DNA of 7,391 nucleotides from Euryarchaeota archaeon UBA256 (lineage in GTDB: Archaea; Thermoplasmatota; Poseidoniia; Poseidoniales; Poseidoniaceae): assembly GCA_002494645.1 (NCBI GenBank), contig DACE01000025.1, positions 1 through 7,391 of the forward strand, in the 5' to 3' direction. Below, one piece after another: positions 1 through 5,299 of this stretch (the first letter of the stretch is position 1; every line of letters begins with the position of its first letter). The notes under the pieces were generated by a model. It was not told the origin of the DNA, made no database searches, and saw nothing but the letters and a program-made list of their open reading frames with translations. Made by a program: the position numbers and the translations under genes.

Positions 1-302
1 TTATAGAAACTCGAGGTTGTTTCAGTGGTATTGGTCGTCGTTCCGTTAGCAGACGTTGTTGTGACAGTTGTCGTTTCATTTTCCCATGCCCATGATATAT
101 TCTCCGTTGTGAGTCCGATTTGCTCGCCTTTTACCATGGGGAGATAATTTCCGTTGACGACCGTTGTCTCGCTTCCCTGTGCCGTTGGGATGATTCCTGC
201 ACCTCCGCTTTCATCCGTATCTCCTGCTCCACCTAGACATCCAGATACGAGGAGGAGGCAGGTCAGCAGCAAGGCTATCATGCGGTGAGTATGCTTTTTC
301 AT
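1..302 (-). CDS. Secreted lipoprotein with Thr/Asn-rich stalk (5' part only)
   Basis: Reading from an ATG at 302, the frame stays open for 100 codons to the left edge, so the C-terminus is missing. The start is a classic lipoprotein signal: basic MKKHTHR, a Leu-rich core (residues 8-19), then a lipobox LVSGC with Cys22 as the expected lipidated residue. The mature part begins Gly/Asp/Glu-rich. It then has a segment resembling a short folded strand (VNGNYLPMVKGEQIG) and a Thr/Asn-rich stretch with four N-x-S/T sequons (NIS, NET, NGT, NTT) typical of a glycosylated surface linker. A good Shine-Dalgarno, GGTGAGGG, lies 7 nt upstream. The protein is probably exported and anchored to the outer face of the membrane. 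The functional domain lies outside the window, so no function can be given; solute-binding protein or surface adhesin are open options. The gene is divergent from the PCNA gene. Confidence 0.85.
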   Translation of the reverse strand, partial: MKKHTHRMIALLLTCLLLVSGCLGGAGDTDESGGAGIIPTAQGSETTVVNGNYLPMVKGEQIGLTTENISWAWENETTTVTTTSANGTTTNTTETTSSFY

Positions 303-309
303 GAGGAAA

Positions 310-317
310 CCCTCACC
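310..317 (-). promoter_or_regulatory. Shine-Dalgarno of the lipoprotein gene
   Basis: On the minus strand GGTGAGGG ends 7 nt before the ATG at 302. It matches the GGAGGTGA-type anti-Shine-Dalgarno complement and fixes the start used for the lipoprotein. Confidence 0.65.
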
Positions 318-343
318 GTTCAAGGATATAAGGTTTCATCCGA

Positions 344-381
344 ATGCGCGGAGAATATGAGTTCTTCATATAACCGCGCAT
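344..381. promoter_or_regulatory. Two-part palindrome in the divergent lipoprotein/PCNA promoter region
   Basis: The outer arms ATGCGCGG (344-351) and CCGCGCAT (374-381) are perfect 8-bp inverted repeats. Nested inside, ATATGA (355-360) and TCATAT (366-371) form a second perfect 6-bp inverted repeat, with its centre offset by half a base from the outer one. The right inner arm carries a TATA-like sequence readable on both strands: CATATAA toward PCNA and TTATATG toward the lipoprotein. It could be a regulator operator over a shared promoter, or an RNA hairpin in one of the leaders. The inverted repeat is seen directly; the role is inferred. Confidence 0.5.
366..373 (+). promoter_or_regulatory. 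Candidate TATA box(es), both directions
   Basis: TCATATAA on the plus strand would put a start site near 393-398 and give PCNA a leader of about 65 nt. The same bases read TTATATGA on the minus strand and would start the lipoprotein transcript near 343-347, with a leader of about 43 nt. A second TATA-like word, CCTTATATCC (minus strand, 324-333), lies closer to the lipoprotein ATG but would leave the ribosome-binding site outside the transcript. Assignment rests on sequence resemblance only. Confidence 0.35.
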
Positions 382-447
382 GATGGCTTCCTTTCATGCC
401 CCCTTTGTGCTAAGTTCATAAGCCGTCGCGATAGGCTTGAAATTAGA

Positions 448-456
448 GAGGGATGA
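448..456 (+). promoter_or_regulatory. Shine-Dalgarno of pcn
   Basis: GAGGGATGA ends 4 nt before the ATG at 461 and resembles GAGGTGATG. It supports the 246-residue start over the longer TTG reading. Confidence 0.5.
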
Positions 457-460
457 ACTC

Positions 461-1201
461 ATGTTGAACGTCACAGCCCGGCAGGACTTGATGAACAAGA
501 TCGTTGAAACTTTGAACGTCGTCGTAGAAGACGCTCGTTTTGAGTTCAAGGAAGACAAAATGCAAGCCACGGTAGTGGATGCATCCCACGTGGCCATGAT
601 CGACATGAAGGTCGATGCAGCTGCATTTGACACCTGGGAATTGGAAGAAACAGATCTTGCACTGGAATTGCGAAAAGTCAAGGAATTAATCAGCCTTGGC
701 GGTGCTGACGACCTGATTGAAATGGCTTACACCACTGATACGGGCGTTCTCACCTTGAATCTGGGCAAGATTGACCGGAACATCCGCCCACTGGACCCAA
801 GCACGGTGAACTCCCCCAACCTGCCCAGCATCGACATCCCTTCCTCCATTGAGATGGACGGGGCTGCCCTCGCCCAAGCTTTGCGAGCGGCCAAGCAAGT
901 CGGGGATTTGGTCAACCTCAGCATTGATGCATCGTCATTTACCGTTCACGTGCAAGGTCAAACCGATTCAGTGACCGTCAGTTTCGACAAAGATGAACTT
1001 GAATCATTGAACTGTCCAAACCCCGCACGAAGCCAATACTCCTTGACCTACCTCGTCCCTCTTTCGAAGGTCTTTTCCTCATTGGGAACGGTCAAACTCG
1101 GCTTTGGAGAAAGTTTCCCGCTGCGCCTTGAGTTCTCATTCAATGATGGAGCTGGTGAAGTCGTCTACTTCCTTGCCCCACGAGTGGAAACCGATTACTG
1201 A
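461..1201 (+). CDS. pcn: DNA polymerase sliding clamp (PCNA)
   Basis: A 246-residue protein of normal archaeal PCNA length (about 245-250). The clamp forms a trimeric ring around DNA that tethers replicative polymerases, FEN1, ligase and RFC-loaded partners. Family signs: an N-terminal half starting MLNVTARQDLMNKIVETLN; the segment VVDASHVAMIDMKV (38-51), equivalent to the conserved VDP-x-x-VAM(V)D-L region; an acidic interdomain stretch around LDPSTVNSPNLPSIDIP (111-127); a second domain with ALRAAKQVGD (140-149); and the C-terminal signature VVYFLAPRVE (234-243), the usual YxLAPR(I/V)E ending that forms the PIP-box docking region. The ATG at 461 was chosen over an in-frame TTG at 437 because family members start here and GAGGGATGA lies just upstream (448-456). 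The gene runs tail to tail with TFS, stop to stop, with 5 bp between. Confidence 0.95.
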   Translation: MLNVTARQDLMNKIVETLNVVVEDARFEFKEDKMQATVVDASHVAMIDMKVDAAAFDTWELEETDLALELRKVKELISLGGADDLIEMAYTTDTGVLTLNLGKIDRNIRPLDPSTVNSPNLPSIDIPSSIEMDGAALAQALRAAKQVGDLVNLSIDASSFTVHVQGQTDSVTVSFDKDELESLNCPNPARSQYSLTYLVPLSKVFSSLGTVKLGFGESFPLRLEFSFNDGAGEVVYFLAPRVETDY

Positions 1202-1206
1202 TCGTT

Positions 1207-1557
1207 TCAGTATTCTCGCCAACCGTGACTGCATTCCTTGCATGTTAGCATCCGTGTTTCAGGTTCGTCAGACGAACGAGTTTGTTGAAGGTAAGCGAAG
1301 ACTTCGATACAATCACAACGTGGACACATGTAAGTGTCGGTGGTCAATACGCCTTGCATTTTATCCGAGTCTTTGACCACATCATATTCACGAGATTCAA
1401 CCTTCGTACTCGAGGTGGCTTTGGAGAGGTCAACCTCTTTCCCACCAATCTTTGTTTTGAGATTGGCTGGACCGTTATAGCCGCATTTGTAATTCGTACA
1501 GGAAATGTCTCCTGAAGGAGTTGGGAAAGACAGTGTTCCACACTTGGGGCAAAACAT
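1207..1557 (-). CDS. tfs: Transcription factor S (TFIIS/Rpb9-like transcript-cleavage factor)
   Basis: A 116-residue protein that fits archaeal TFS. TFS enters the RNA polymerase secondary channel and stimulates cleavage of backtracked RNA. The N-terminal zinc ribbon has Cys3, Cys6, Cys20 and Cys25. The last pair is spaced C-x4-C (CTNYKC) rather than the more usual C-x2-C. A linker follows (about 30-73), then the C-terminal TFIIS-type ribbon with CPRC (78-81) and CKEC (106-109), that is C-x2-C-x24-C-x2-C. The invariant acidic pair Asp97-Glu98 lies in RSSDEPETR, and the ending is GWREY; this DE pair is what TFIIS-family proteins use for cleavage. The ATG at 1557 gives the usual MFCPKCG start; a GTG four codons upstream (1569) is possible. 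The gene is convergent with pcn. A TATA-like site about 35 nt upstream suggests a very short leader. Confidence 0.93.
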   Translation of the reverse strand: MFCPKCGTLSFPTPSGDISCTNYKCGYNGPANLKTKIGGKEVDLSKATSSTKVESREYDVVKDSDKMQGVLTTDTYMCPRCDCIEVFAYLQQTRSSDEPETRMLTCKECSHGWREY

Positions 1558-1587
1558 GGTTGACGCCACTCATAAGAGTATTTAGCA

Positions 1588-1597
1588 TCTTTTATCC
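1588..1597 (-). promoter_or_regulatory. Candidate TATA box of tfs
   Basis: The minus strand reads GGATAAAAGA here, about 33-40 nt upstream of the ATG at 1557. Archaeal spacing would start the transcript about 10 nt before that ATG, in keeping with a nearly leaderless mRNA and the absence of a clear Shine-Dalgarno. On the plus strand the same bases (TTTTATCC) are the only AT-rich candidate for the nop5 operon, whose start would then be near 1617. The rest of the 1570-1690 spacer is GC-balanced and I see no RNA gene in it. Confidence 0.35.
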
Positions 1598-1690
1598 TTC
1601 ATTCAATCACCTGTTGTTCTTGCCTTACCGACCCGGACACTGGCCTGAGCAAGGGCAAGGGTCAAAATCCAACGCCTCCAGGGTCTTGCT

Positions 1691-2701
1691 ATGTGGTTGT
1701 GGTATGATTGGCGTGCTGCGGCCGTCGTCGATGAACGGGGCAACCTCGTTGACGTGATGGAATGGGACGGTCACAAGACCGAGCAGGCCGTCGTTGAACG
1801 CCTTCGCCAAGTCGCCACAGGACAACCGATTCGAGAGGCTCTTGAATTGGCCAACCGCTTTCCAGAGGCGCAAGTTTGTGTTCACGGAGACCCCGCTCTT
1901 CCAGAGGCACGTTACCCACTTCCGTCGAGCGAAGAACAACAGCTTGCCGACCAAGCAGCCATTCGTTTGGCGGTTGAAGGTGTCCAACGAGCAGCGAGTG
2001 ACCCAGACCGCCGTCTTGAACATCTTGTGCGAGGCAGTGAAGAGTTGCGCGCAGCACATCTCACCATGGAATCACGCCTTTTGGAGTGGGCAGGCCTTTT
2101 CTTTCCCCTTTCAGTTGTAGGCGACCGTGCTGCATACGTTCGTACGGTTGCAGCCAGTGATACTCCAGCGGATTTCGCCCAAGCCATGGGACTGGAATTG
2201 CCTGAACAACAAGCCAGTGATTCCGAATGGCGTTCCCTCCAAGAATGGGCCGCAGATACAGCCCAAGCCAACGGGCGGCTTGACCGAATGGAGCATGCGC
2301 TCCGCCTTCTTACGACCGAACACCTGCCCTCCGTTTCCGCCCTTTTGGGACCCTTGTTGGCCGCACGCTTGTGCGTGGAAGCCCACGGAAGAATGCGACT
2401 GGCTCGGCTTCCATCCGGAACCGTTCAGATTCTTGGCGCTGAGAAAGCCTTCTTCCATCACCTCAAAACAGGGGCGCCGTCACCCAAGCATGGCCATATT
2501 TTCATGCACCCTTGGATCAGCCGCTCACCTCGCTGGGTGAGGGGTAAAATCGCTCGTATGCTCGCTGGAAAAATCAGCATTGCAGCCAAGTTGGATGCCT
2601 TTGAAGGCACGCCATGGAGTGAAGAGGACGTAGCCGTTGTAGAAGCGCGTGTTGAAGCCATCAAAGAGGCACATCAACAACCGCCATCGCGCCGCCGATG
2701 A
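1691..2701 (+). CDS. nop5: C/D-box RNP core protein Nop5 (Nop56/58 family)
   Basis: A 336-residue protein that scaffolds archaeal C/D-box guide RNPs: it binds fibrillarin through its N-terminal domain, dimerises through a coiled coil and contacts L7Ae-bound guide RNA through the Nop domain. The Nop domain (about 211-305) is unmistakable: SALLGPLLAARL (216-227), the signature LGAEKAFFHHLKTG (248-261), PKHGHIFMHP (265-274) and RGKIARMLAGKISIAAKLD (284-302). The middle, DRRLEHLVRGSEELRAAHL (106-124) then LLEWAGLFFP (130-139), matches the start of the Nop coiled-coil region. The N-terminal 80 residues are divergent and begin with a Trp-rich MWLWYDW. The C-terminus ends shortly after the Nop domain as PPSRRR, without the long Lys/Glu tail many archaeal Nop5 proteins have. 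ATG 1691 is the only ATG before an in-frame stop. It is the first gene of the operon with fibrillarin. Confidence 0.93.
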   Translation: MWLWYDWRAAAVVDERGNLVDVMEWDGHKTEQAVVERLRQVATGQPIREALELANRFPEAQVCVHGDPALPEARYPLPSSEEQQLADQAAIRLAVEGVQRAASDPDRRLEHLVRGSEELRAAHLTMESRLLEWAGLFFPLSVVGDRAAYVRTVAASDTPADFAQAMGLELPEQQASDSEWRSLQEWAADTAQANGRLDRMEHALRLLTTEHLPSVSALLGPLLAARLCVEAHGRMRLARLPSGTVQILGAEKAFFHHLKTGAPSPKHGHIFMHPWISRSPRWVRGKIARMLAGKISIAAKLDAFEGTPWSEEDVAVVEARVEAIKEAHQQPPSRRR

Positions 2702-2707
2702 GGTGAT
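2700..2707 (+). promoter_or_regulatory. Shine-Dalgarno of flpA, overlapping the nop5 stop
   Basis: GAGGTGAT is a full match to the archaeal anti-Shine-Dalgarno and overlaps the nop5 stop TGA (2699-2701). It is followed by GC and two tandem ATGs. Its core GGTG lies 4 nt from the first ATG (2710) and 7 nt from the second (2713), so the second is a good candidate for the real start. Confidence 0.75.
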
Positions 2708-2709
2708 GC

Positions 2710-3441
2710 ATGATGGGCGCCGGGCGAAAGAAAGGGTCACGAGGCCCACAAACGCTCTCCTCTACCGTGCGTCTTGACCGTAGGGCTCTGTGGACATTGA
2801 ACGCAGTTCCCAAACAATCCGTGTACGGTGAGACCCTCCGACCCTTCAACGGACGAGAACATCGTCGATGGGACCCGAACCGTTCCAAATTAGCAGCGGC
2901 GATGTTGCGAACACGCCGAGACCCTGGACTCTTATTGCCAGAGCAGGGAAGCACGATTCTCTACTTGGGGGCCGGTCACGGCACGTCCGTCAGCCATCTT
3001 TACGACCACCTGTGTGGTCAAAAAAATCGAATGGGAGGGCGTTTGGTCTGCGTTGACCTCGCCCCTCGTTGTCTGCGTGATTTGACCTTCATGGCTGCAG
3101 GTCGGCCCGGACTCGTTCCTGTACTCGGTGATGCTCGGAAGCATGCTGAATGGGGAGTTTTGTTGCCTCGTCGCGTGGCTTGGCTGTTTCAGGATGTTGC
3201 TCAGGCCGGACAAGTCGATATCTTCATTCGTGCTTGTGAGCGCTTCTTAGAAGCAGACGGTCTTGGCCTGCTCTCGCTGAAAGCCGCAAGTGAACGATGG
3301 ACTGGTGATGGAGAAGCCGCTCTCTTTGCAGGCGTTGAAGCCGCTTTGATGGAGGCGGGATACGACCTTGAAGAATCGATTGAACTAACGGGTTTTGAAG
3401 ACAATCACCGCCTTTTTGTGGTTCGCAAGTCGAGGCGATAG
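2710..3441 (+). CDS. flpA: Fibrillarin-like rRNA/tRNA 2'-O-methyltransferase
   Basis: A 243-residue protein of normal archaeal fibrillarin length (about 225-240). It is the SAM-dependent catalytic subunit that 2'-O-methylates RNA within the C/D-box RNP held by Nop5. Visible family segments: YGE (39-41), HRRWDPNRSKLAAA (51-64), the SAM-binding loop LYLGAGHGTSVSH (84-96), acidic VDLAPR (115-120) at the end of the next strand, DAR (141-143), QDVAQ (161-165) and the strand with Lys191 (LLSLKAAS). A C-terminal NHRLFVV (232-238) supplies the conserved His. The Asp, Lys and His positions expected for catalysis are therefore present. SAM motif I reads GAGHGT, slightly unlike the common GAxSGT. The gene starts 8 nt after nop5. 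Met4 of the alternative tandem-ATG reading (2713) would shorten it by one residue. The basic N-terminus (GRKKGSRG) may contact RNA. Confidence 0.94.
   Translation: MMGAGRKKGSRGPQTLSSTVRLDRRALWTLNAVPKQSVYGETLRPFNGREHRRWDPNRSKLAAAMLRTRRDPGLLLPEQGSTILYLGAGHGTSVSHLYDHLCGQKNRMGGRLVCVDLAPRCLRDLTFMAAGRPGLVPVLGDARKHAEWGVLLPRRVAWLFQDVAQAGQVDIFIRACERFLEADGLGLLSLKAASERWTGDGEAALFAGVEAALMEAGYDLEESIELTGFEDNHRLFVVRKSRR
3432..3439 (+). promoter_or_regulatory. Shine-Dalgarno of fpg inside the end of flpA
   Basis: GAGGCGAT, one base off GAGGTGAT, overlaps the flpA stop region and ends 3 nt before the ATG at 3443. The arrangement is almost the same as at the nop5/flpA junction. It supports translation of fpg from this operon and the start at 3443. 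Confidence 0.6.
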
Positions 3442-3442
3442 C

Positions 3443-4360
3443 ATGCCAGAACTGCCCGAGGTTGAAACCGTCCGGCAGGGTCTCCTCCAAGGCATTCTCA
3501 ACAAGACCATCCAAGAGGTCTTGATACGTCGGGAAGGCTTGCGATACCCCTTTCCTGCTGACCTTGCCACGATTGCAGGAACGACCGTGAGCGGTATTCG
3601 ACGACGAGCGAAATACCTCCTCATCGACCTCGACGACGACCGAGTCCTGCTGTCCCACCTCGGAATGTCTGGACGCTACACGCTGTTTGACGCGGATGAA
3701 GCATCCTCCGCCCCCCGTCATCTCTTGGCTACGGTGAACGGTGGCGTTCCCGTTTCATCCTTTGGGGAGCGAACTGGATATGGAGGAAAGCACGACCACC
3801 TTGAATTCATTTTCACCGATGGTTCTCGTGCGGTCTACACCGACCCACGCCGTTTTGGCATTGTGGATTTATTTCACCGAATGGATGAACCTGTTCAGCC
3901 CTTGCTCGAAGTATTGGGTCCTGAGCCCTTTGACCCGTGGGGGGCTGACGAGCTCGCCCTCGCCCTTAAGGGACGAAAGACATCGATCAAATTGGCTCTT
4001 CTCGACCAGAAAACGGTAGTGGGTGTCGGCAATATCTACGCCTGTGAATCCCTGCATCGCGCAGGGCTATCGCCTCGCAGGGAAGCCCGTGGACTGGTGA
4101 AAAAGAATGGACAACCAACCCAACGGCTTGAGGCTCTGGTCGGTCATATCAAGGAGGTTCTGCACGAGGCCTTGGCATCAGGTGGTTCCACATTGAATGA
4201 TTTCGCAAGTGTTGACGGCACCTTGGGCTATTTCTCCCATCAATTTGCCGTCTATGGACGCGAAGGTGAAGGCTGTAGGAATGACGGCTGTGGTGGAGTG
4301 GTGCGACGCATCGTCCAATCCAATCGTTCTACCTTTTACTGCCCTAGCTGTCAGCGTTAG
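3443..4360 (+). CDS. mutM: Formamidopyrimidine-DNA glycosylase (Fpg/MutM)
   Basis: A 305-residue bifunctional glycosylase/AP lyase that removes 8-oxoguanine and formamidopyrimidines. Catalytic features are intact: MPELPEVETVRQGL with Pro2 (the nucleophile after Met removal) and Glu3; Lys57 in RRRAKYL; LGMSGRY (73-79); KHDH (116-119); DPRRFG (134-139); and VGVGNIYACE with Asn197. It also has the C-terminal zinc finger Cys278-x4-Cys283-x16-Cys300-x2-Cys303, with the phosphate-binding Arg295 in QSNRSTFYC. It is longer than the usual 270-285 residues because of roughly 25-30 extra residues between LGMSGRY and KHDH. ATG 3443 was chosen because Pro2 must follow the initiator; an upstream in-frame ATG at 3395 would bury it and lies inside flpA. 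Only 1 nt separates it from flpA. Fpg is mainly bacterial, so transfer into this archaeal lineage is likely. Confidence 0.95.
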   Translation: MPELPEVETVRQGLLQGILNKTIQEVLIRREGLRYPFPADLATIAGTTVSGIRRRAKYLLIDLDDDRVLLSHLGMSGRYTLFDADEASSAPRHLLATVNGGVPVSSFGERTGYGGKHDHLEFIFTDGSRAVYTDPRRFGIVDLFHRMDEPVQPLLEVLGPEPFDPWGADELALALKGRKTSIKLALLDQKTVVGVGNIYACESLHRAGLSPRREARGLVKKNGQPTQRLEALVGHIKEVLHEALASGGSTLNDFASVDGTLGYFSHQFAVYGREGEGCRNDGCGGVVRRIVQSNRSTFYCPSCQR

Positions 4361-4995
4361 ATTCGGAACAATACGCTCACTGCAAAGGCCCAAAGGACGA
4401 GGGCTGTGATTCGATGAATCAATTGTGCATTTGATTTCAGTACATCAAGGCGAGATGTCCCAGTCAACATGAGGGCGACAACGATGTACCAGAGTGTGTC
4501 GATGGTCATGCCGAGTAATCCAACGGCAGCTTTGCTTGCAAAGGTCATGTCAGCCTCGAGTACTTGAGCCAAGACGGCAACGAGAAAGAGAGCAATTTTT
4601 GGATTGAAGAAGGCGATAGCAAAACCTTCTGCAAAGCCCTGGCGGCCCGAGGCCTGATGTTCATCAAAGAGGTGCTCATGCTCAATATTCCACATGCTCC
4701 ATCCGTACCAGACGAGGAGAAGGCAACCCATCAGTTGCAGAGCAGTGAATACCTCAGGTGCCTGTTCGAGCAGTACGATGAGCCCAAATACGGCCAATCC
4801 TGCATAGACGCCGAAGCCCAAACCATGACCGATCGCACACATTACGCCTTGCCGCCGTCCACCGATGAGGGTGTTTCGAAGCACCACCATCAAACTCGGT
4901 CCCGGAGAGATGGCACCGAGGAAAAACACGGCCCCAGCGGCGAGTAGGATGTCCCACGCCACCGCCTCCATGCACGAGGCAAGGGGTTGACGCAT
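4357..4995 (-). CDS. LysE/RhtB-family amino-acid exporter
   Basis: A 212-residue integral membrane protein of the length (about 205-215) and pattern of the LysE/RhtB translocators, which export amino acids or related metabolites. The diagnostic N-terminal motif GAISPGPSLMVVLRNTLIGGRRQG (split at residues 27-50) follows the first membrane segment (13-30), then AIGHGLGFGVYAGLAVFG (54-71). Further hydrophobic segments lie at about 83-101, 124-147, 155-178 and 192-211, giving six. The second conserved patch FFNPK (129-133) is present, and the polar loop 103-120 is rich in His and Glu. ATG 4995 is the longest start; Met9 (4971) also fits, since many relatives begin about 10 residues before the first membrane segment. 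No good Shine-Dalgarno is seen for either. Its TAA overlaps the fpg stop on the other strand by 4 bp. Substrate unknown. Confidence 0.9.
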   Translation of the reverse strand: MRQPLASCMEAVAWDILLAAGAVFFLGAISPGPSLMVVLRNTLIGGRRQGVMCAIGHGLGFGVYAGLAVFGLIVLLEQAPEVFTALQLMGCLLLVWYGWSMWNIEHEHLFDEHQASGRQGFAEGFAIAFFNPKIALFLVAVLAQVLEADMTFASKAAVGLLGMTIDTLWYIVVALMLTGTSRLDVLKSNAQLIHRITALVLWAFAVSVLFRI

Positions 4996-5020
4996 TCAAG
5001 TTTGATGGACTTGATGACGC

Positions 5021-5191
5021 TTACAGGAGGTAAAGCGTGACGCCGGTGCTGGCCTTCTCAGCCTTCAGTGTTTCAGCGTAGTCCAAACTCCAGCGAAGCA
5101 TGGATGATGTTGTACGACGTTGATTGAGAACTTGGGCATAGGCTTTGAGGAATGTTGGGGTTTTGTTATCCGTTGTCGCGTTTGGCTCCAT
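5021..5191 (-). CDS. Small unrecognised protein, 56 residues
   Basis: ATG at 5191 to TAA at 5021 encodes 56 residues. An acidic/Thr-rich start (MEPNATTDNKTP) is followed by a likely helix, FLKAYAQVLNQRRTTSSMLR (14-33), and WSLDYAETLKAEKAS, ending VTLYLL. It is predicted soluble, without signal peptide, Cys or metal motif. I do not recognise a family. In favour: it fills an otherwise empty 300-bp stretch on the same strand as its neighbours, its codons resemble theirs, it sits 25 nt upstream of the exporter start, and TATA-like ACATAAAAG lies about 35-43 nt upstream. Against: no Shine-Dalgarno close to the ATG (GAGGGAG is about 18 nt away) and the small size. The frame extends to a stop 19 codons upstream without an alternative ATG, GTG or TTG. 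The call is tentative. Confidence 0.5.
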   Translation of the reverse strand: MEPNATTDNKTPTFLKAYAQVLNQRRTTSSMLRWSLDYAETLKAEKASTGVTLYLL

Positions 5192-5299
5192 GTACCGTTG
5201 AATGTTGTTCTCCCTCTTTAATGTTCTTTTATGTGCATCAAACTTGCATCATTGAAGAAATCCGGTAATATAATTCACAAATATGTCATTTTAGCGAAA
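5192..5299 (-). promoter_or_regulatory. Spacer downstream of the phosphatase with TATA-like sites and an 11-bp-spaced repeat
   Basis: This AT-rich 108-bp spacer has two TATA-like words on the minus strand: AATTATATTA (around 5264-5274) and ACATAAAAG (around 5226-5234). The heptamer TGCATCA (plus strand) occurs twice at 5234-5240 and 5245-5251, exactly 11 bp apart, about one helical turn. These could form a promoter with a bound factor for the small ORF and exporter. No terminator-like T-run was seen after the phosphatase stop. Confidence 0.35.

Noticed and set aside
303..460. tRNA or other structured RNA in the divergent spacer.
   Set aside because: The inverted repeats do not form a cloverleaf and no T-loop or anticodon pattern is seen.
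1570..1690. Possible C/D-box guide RNA next to nop5.
   Set aside because: A CTGA D-box-like word is present near 1646, but no TGATGA C box at a suitable distance on either strand.
1625..2059. Minus-strand long frames opposite nop5.
   Set aside because: Shadows of a strongly conserved gene; no start signal or family resemblance.
3395..3442. Longer start for fpg at ATG 3395.
   Set aside because: It lies inside flpA and would place 16 residues before the catalytic Pro2-Glu3, which must follow the initiator Met.
4564..4947. Plus-strand 127-codon frame antisense to the exporter.
   Set aside because: The minus frame has the full LysE family pattern with six membrane segments; the plus frame has no recognisable feature.
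5026..5080. GGAGGT followed by GTG on the plus strand, a strong-looking ribosome-binding site with a 14-codon frame.
   Set aside because: It lies antisense to the end of the small minus-strand ORF and encodes only 14 residues; most likely chance.
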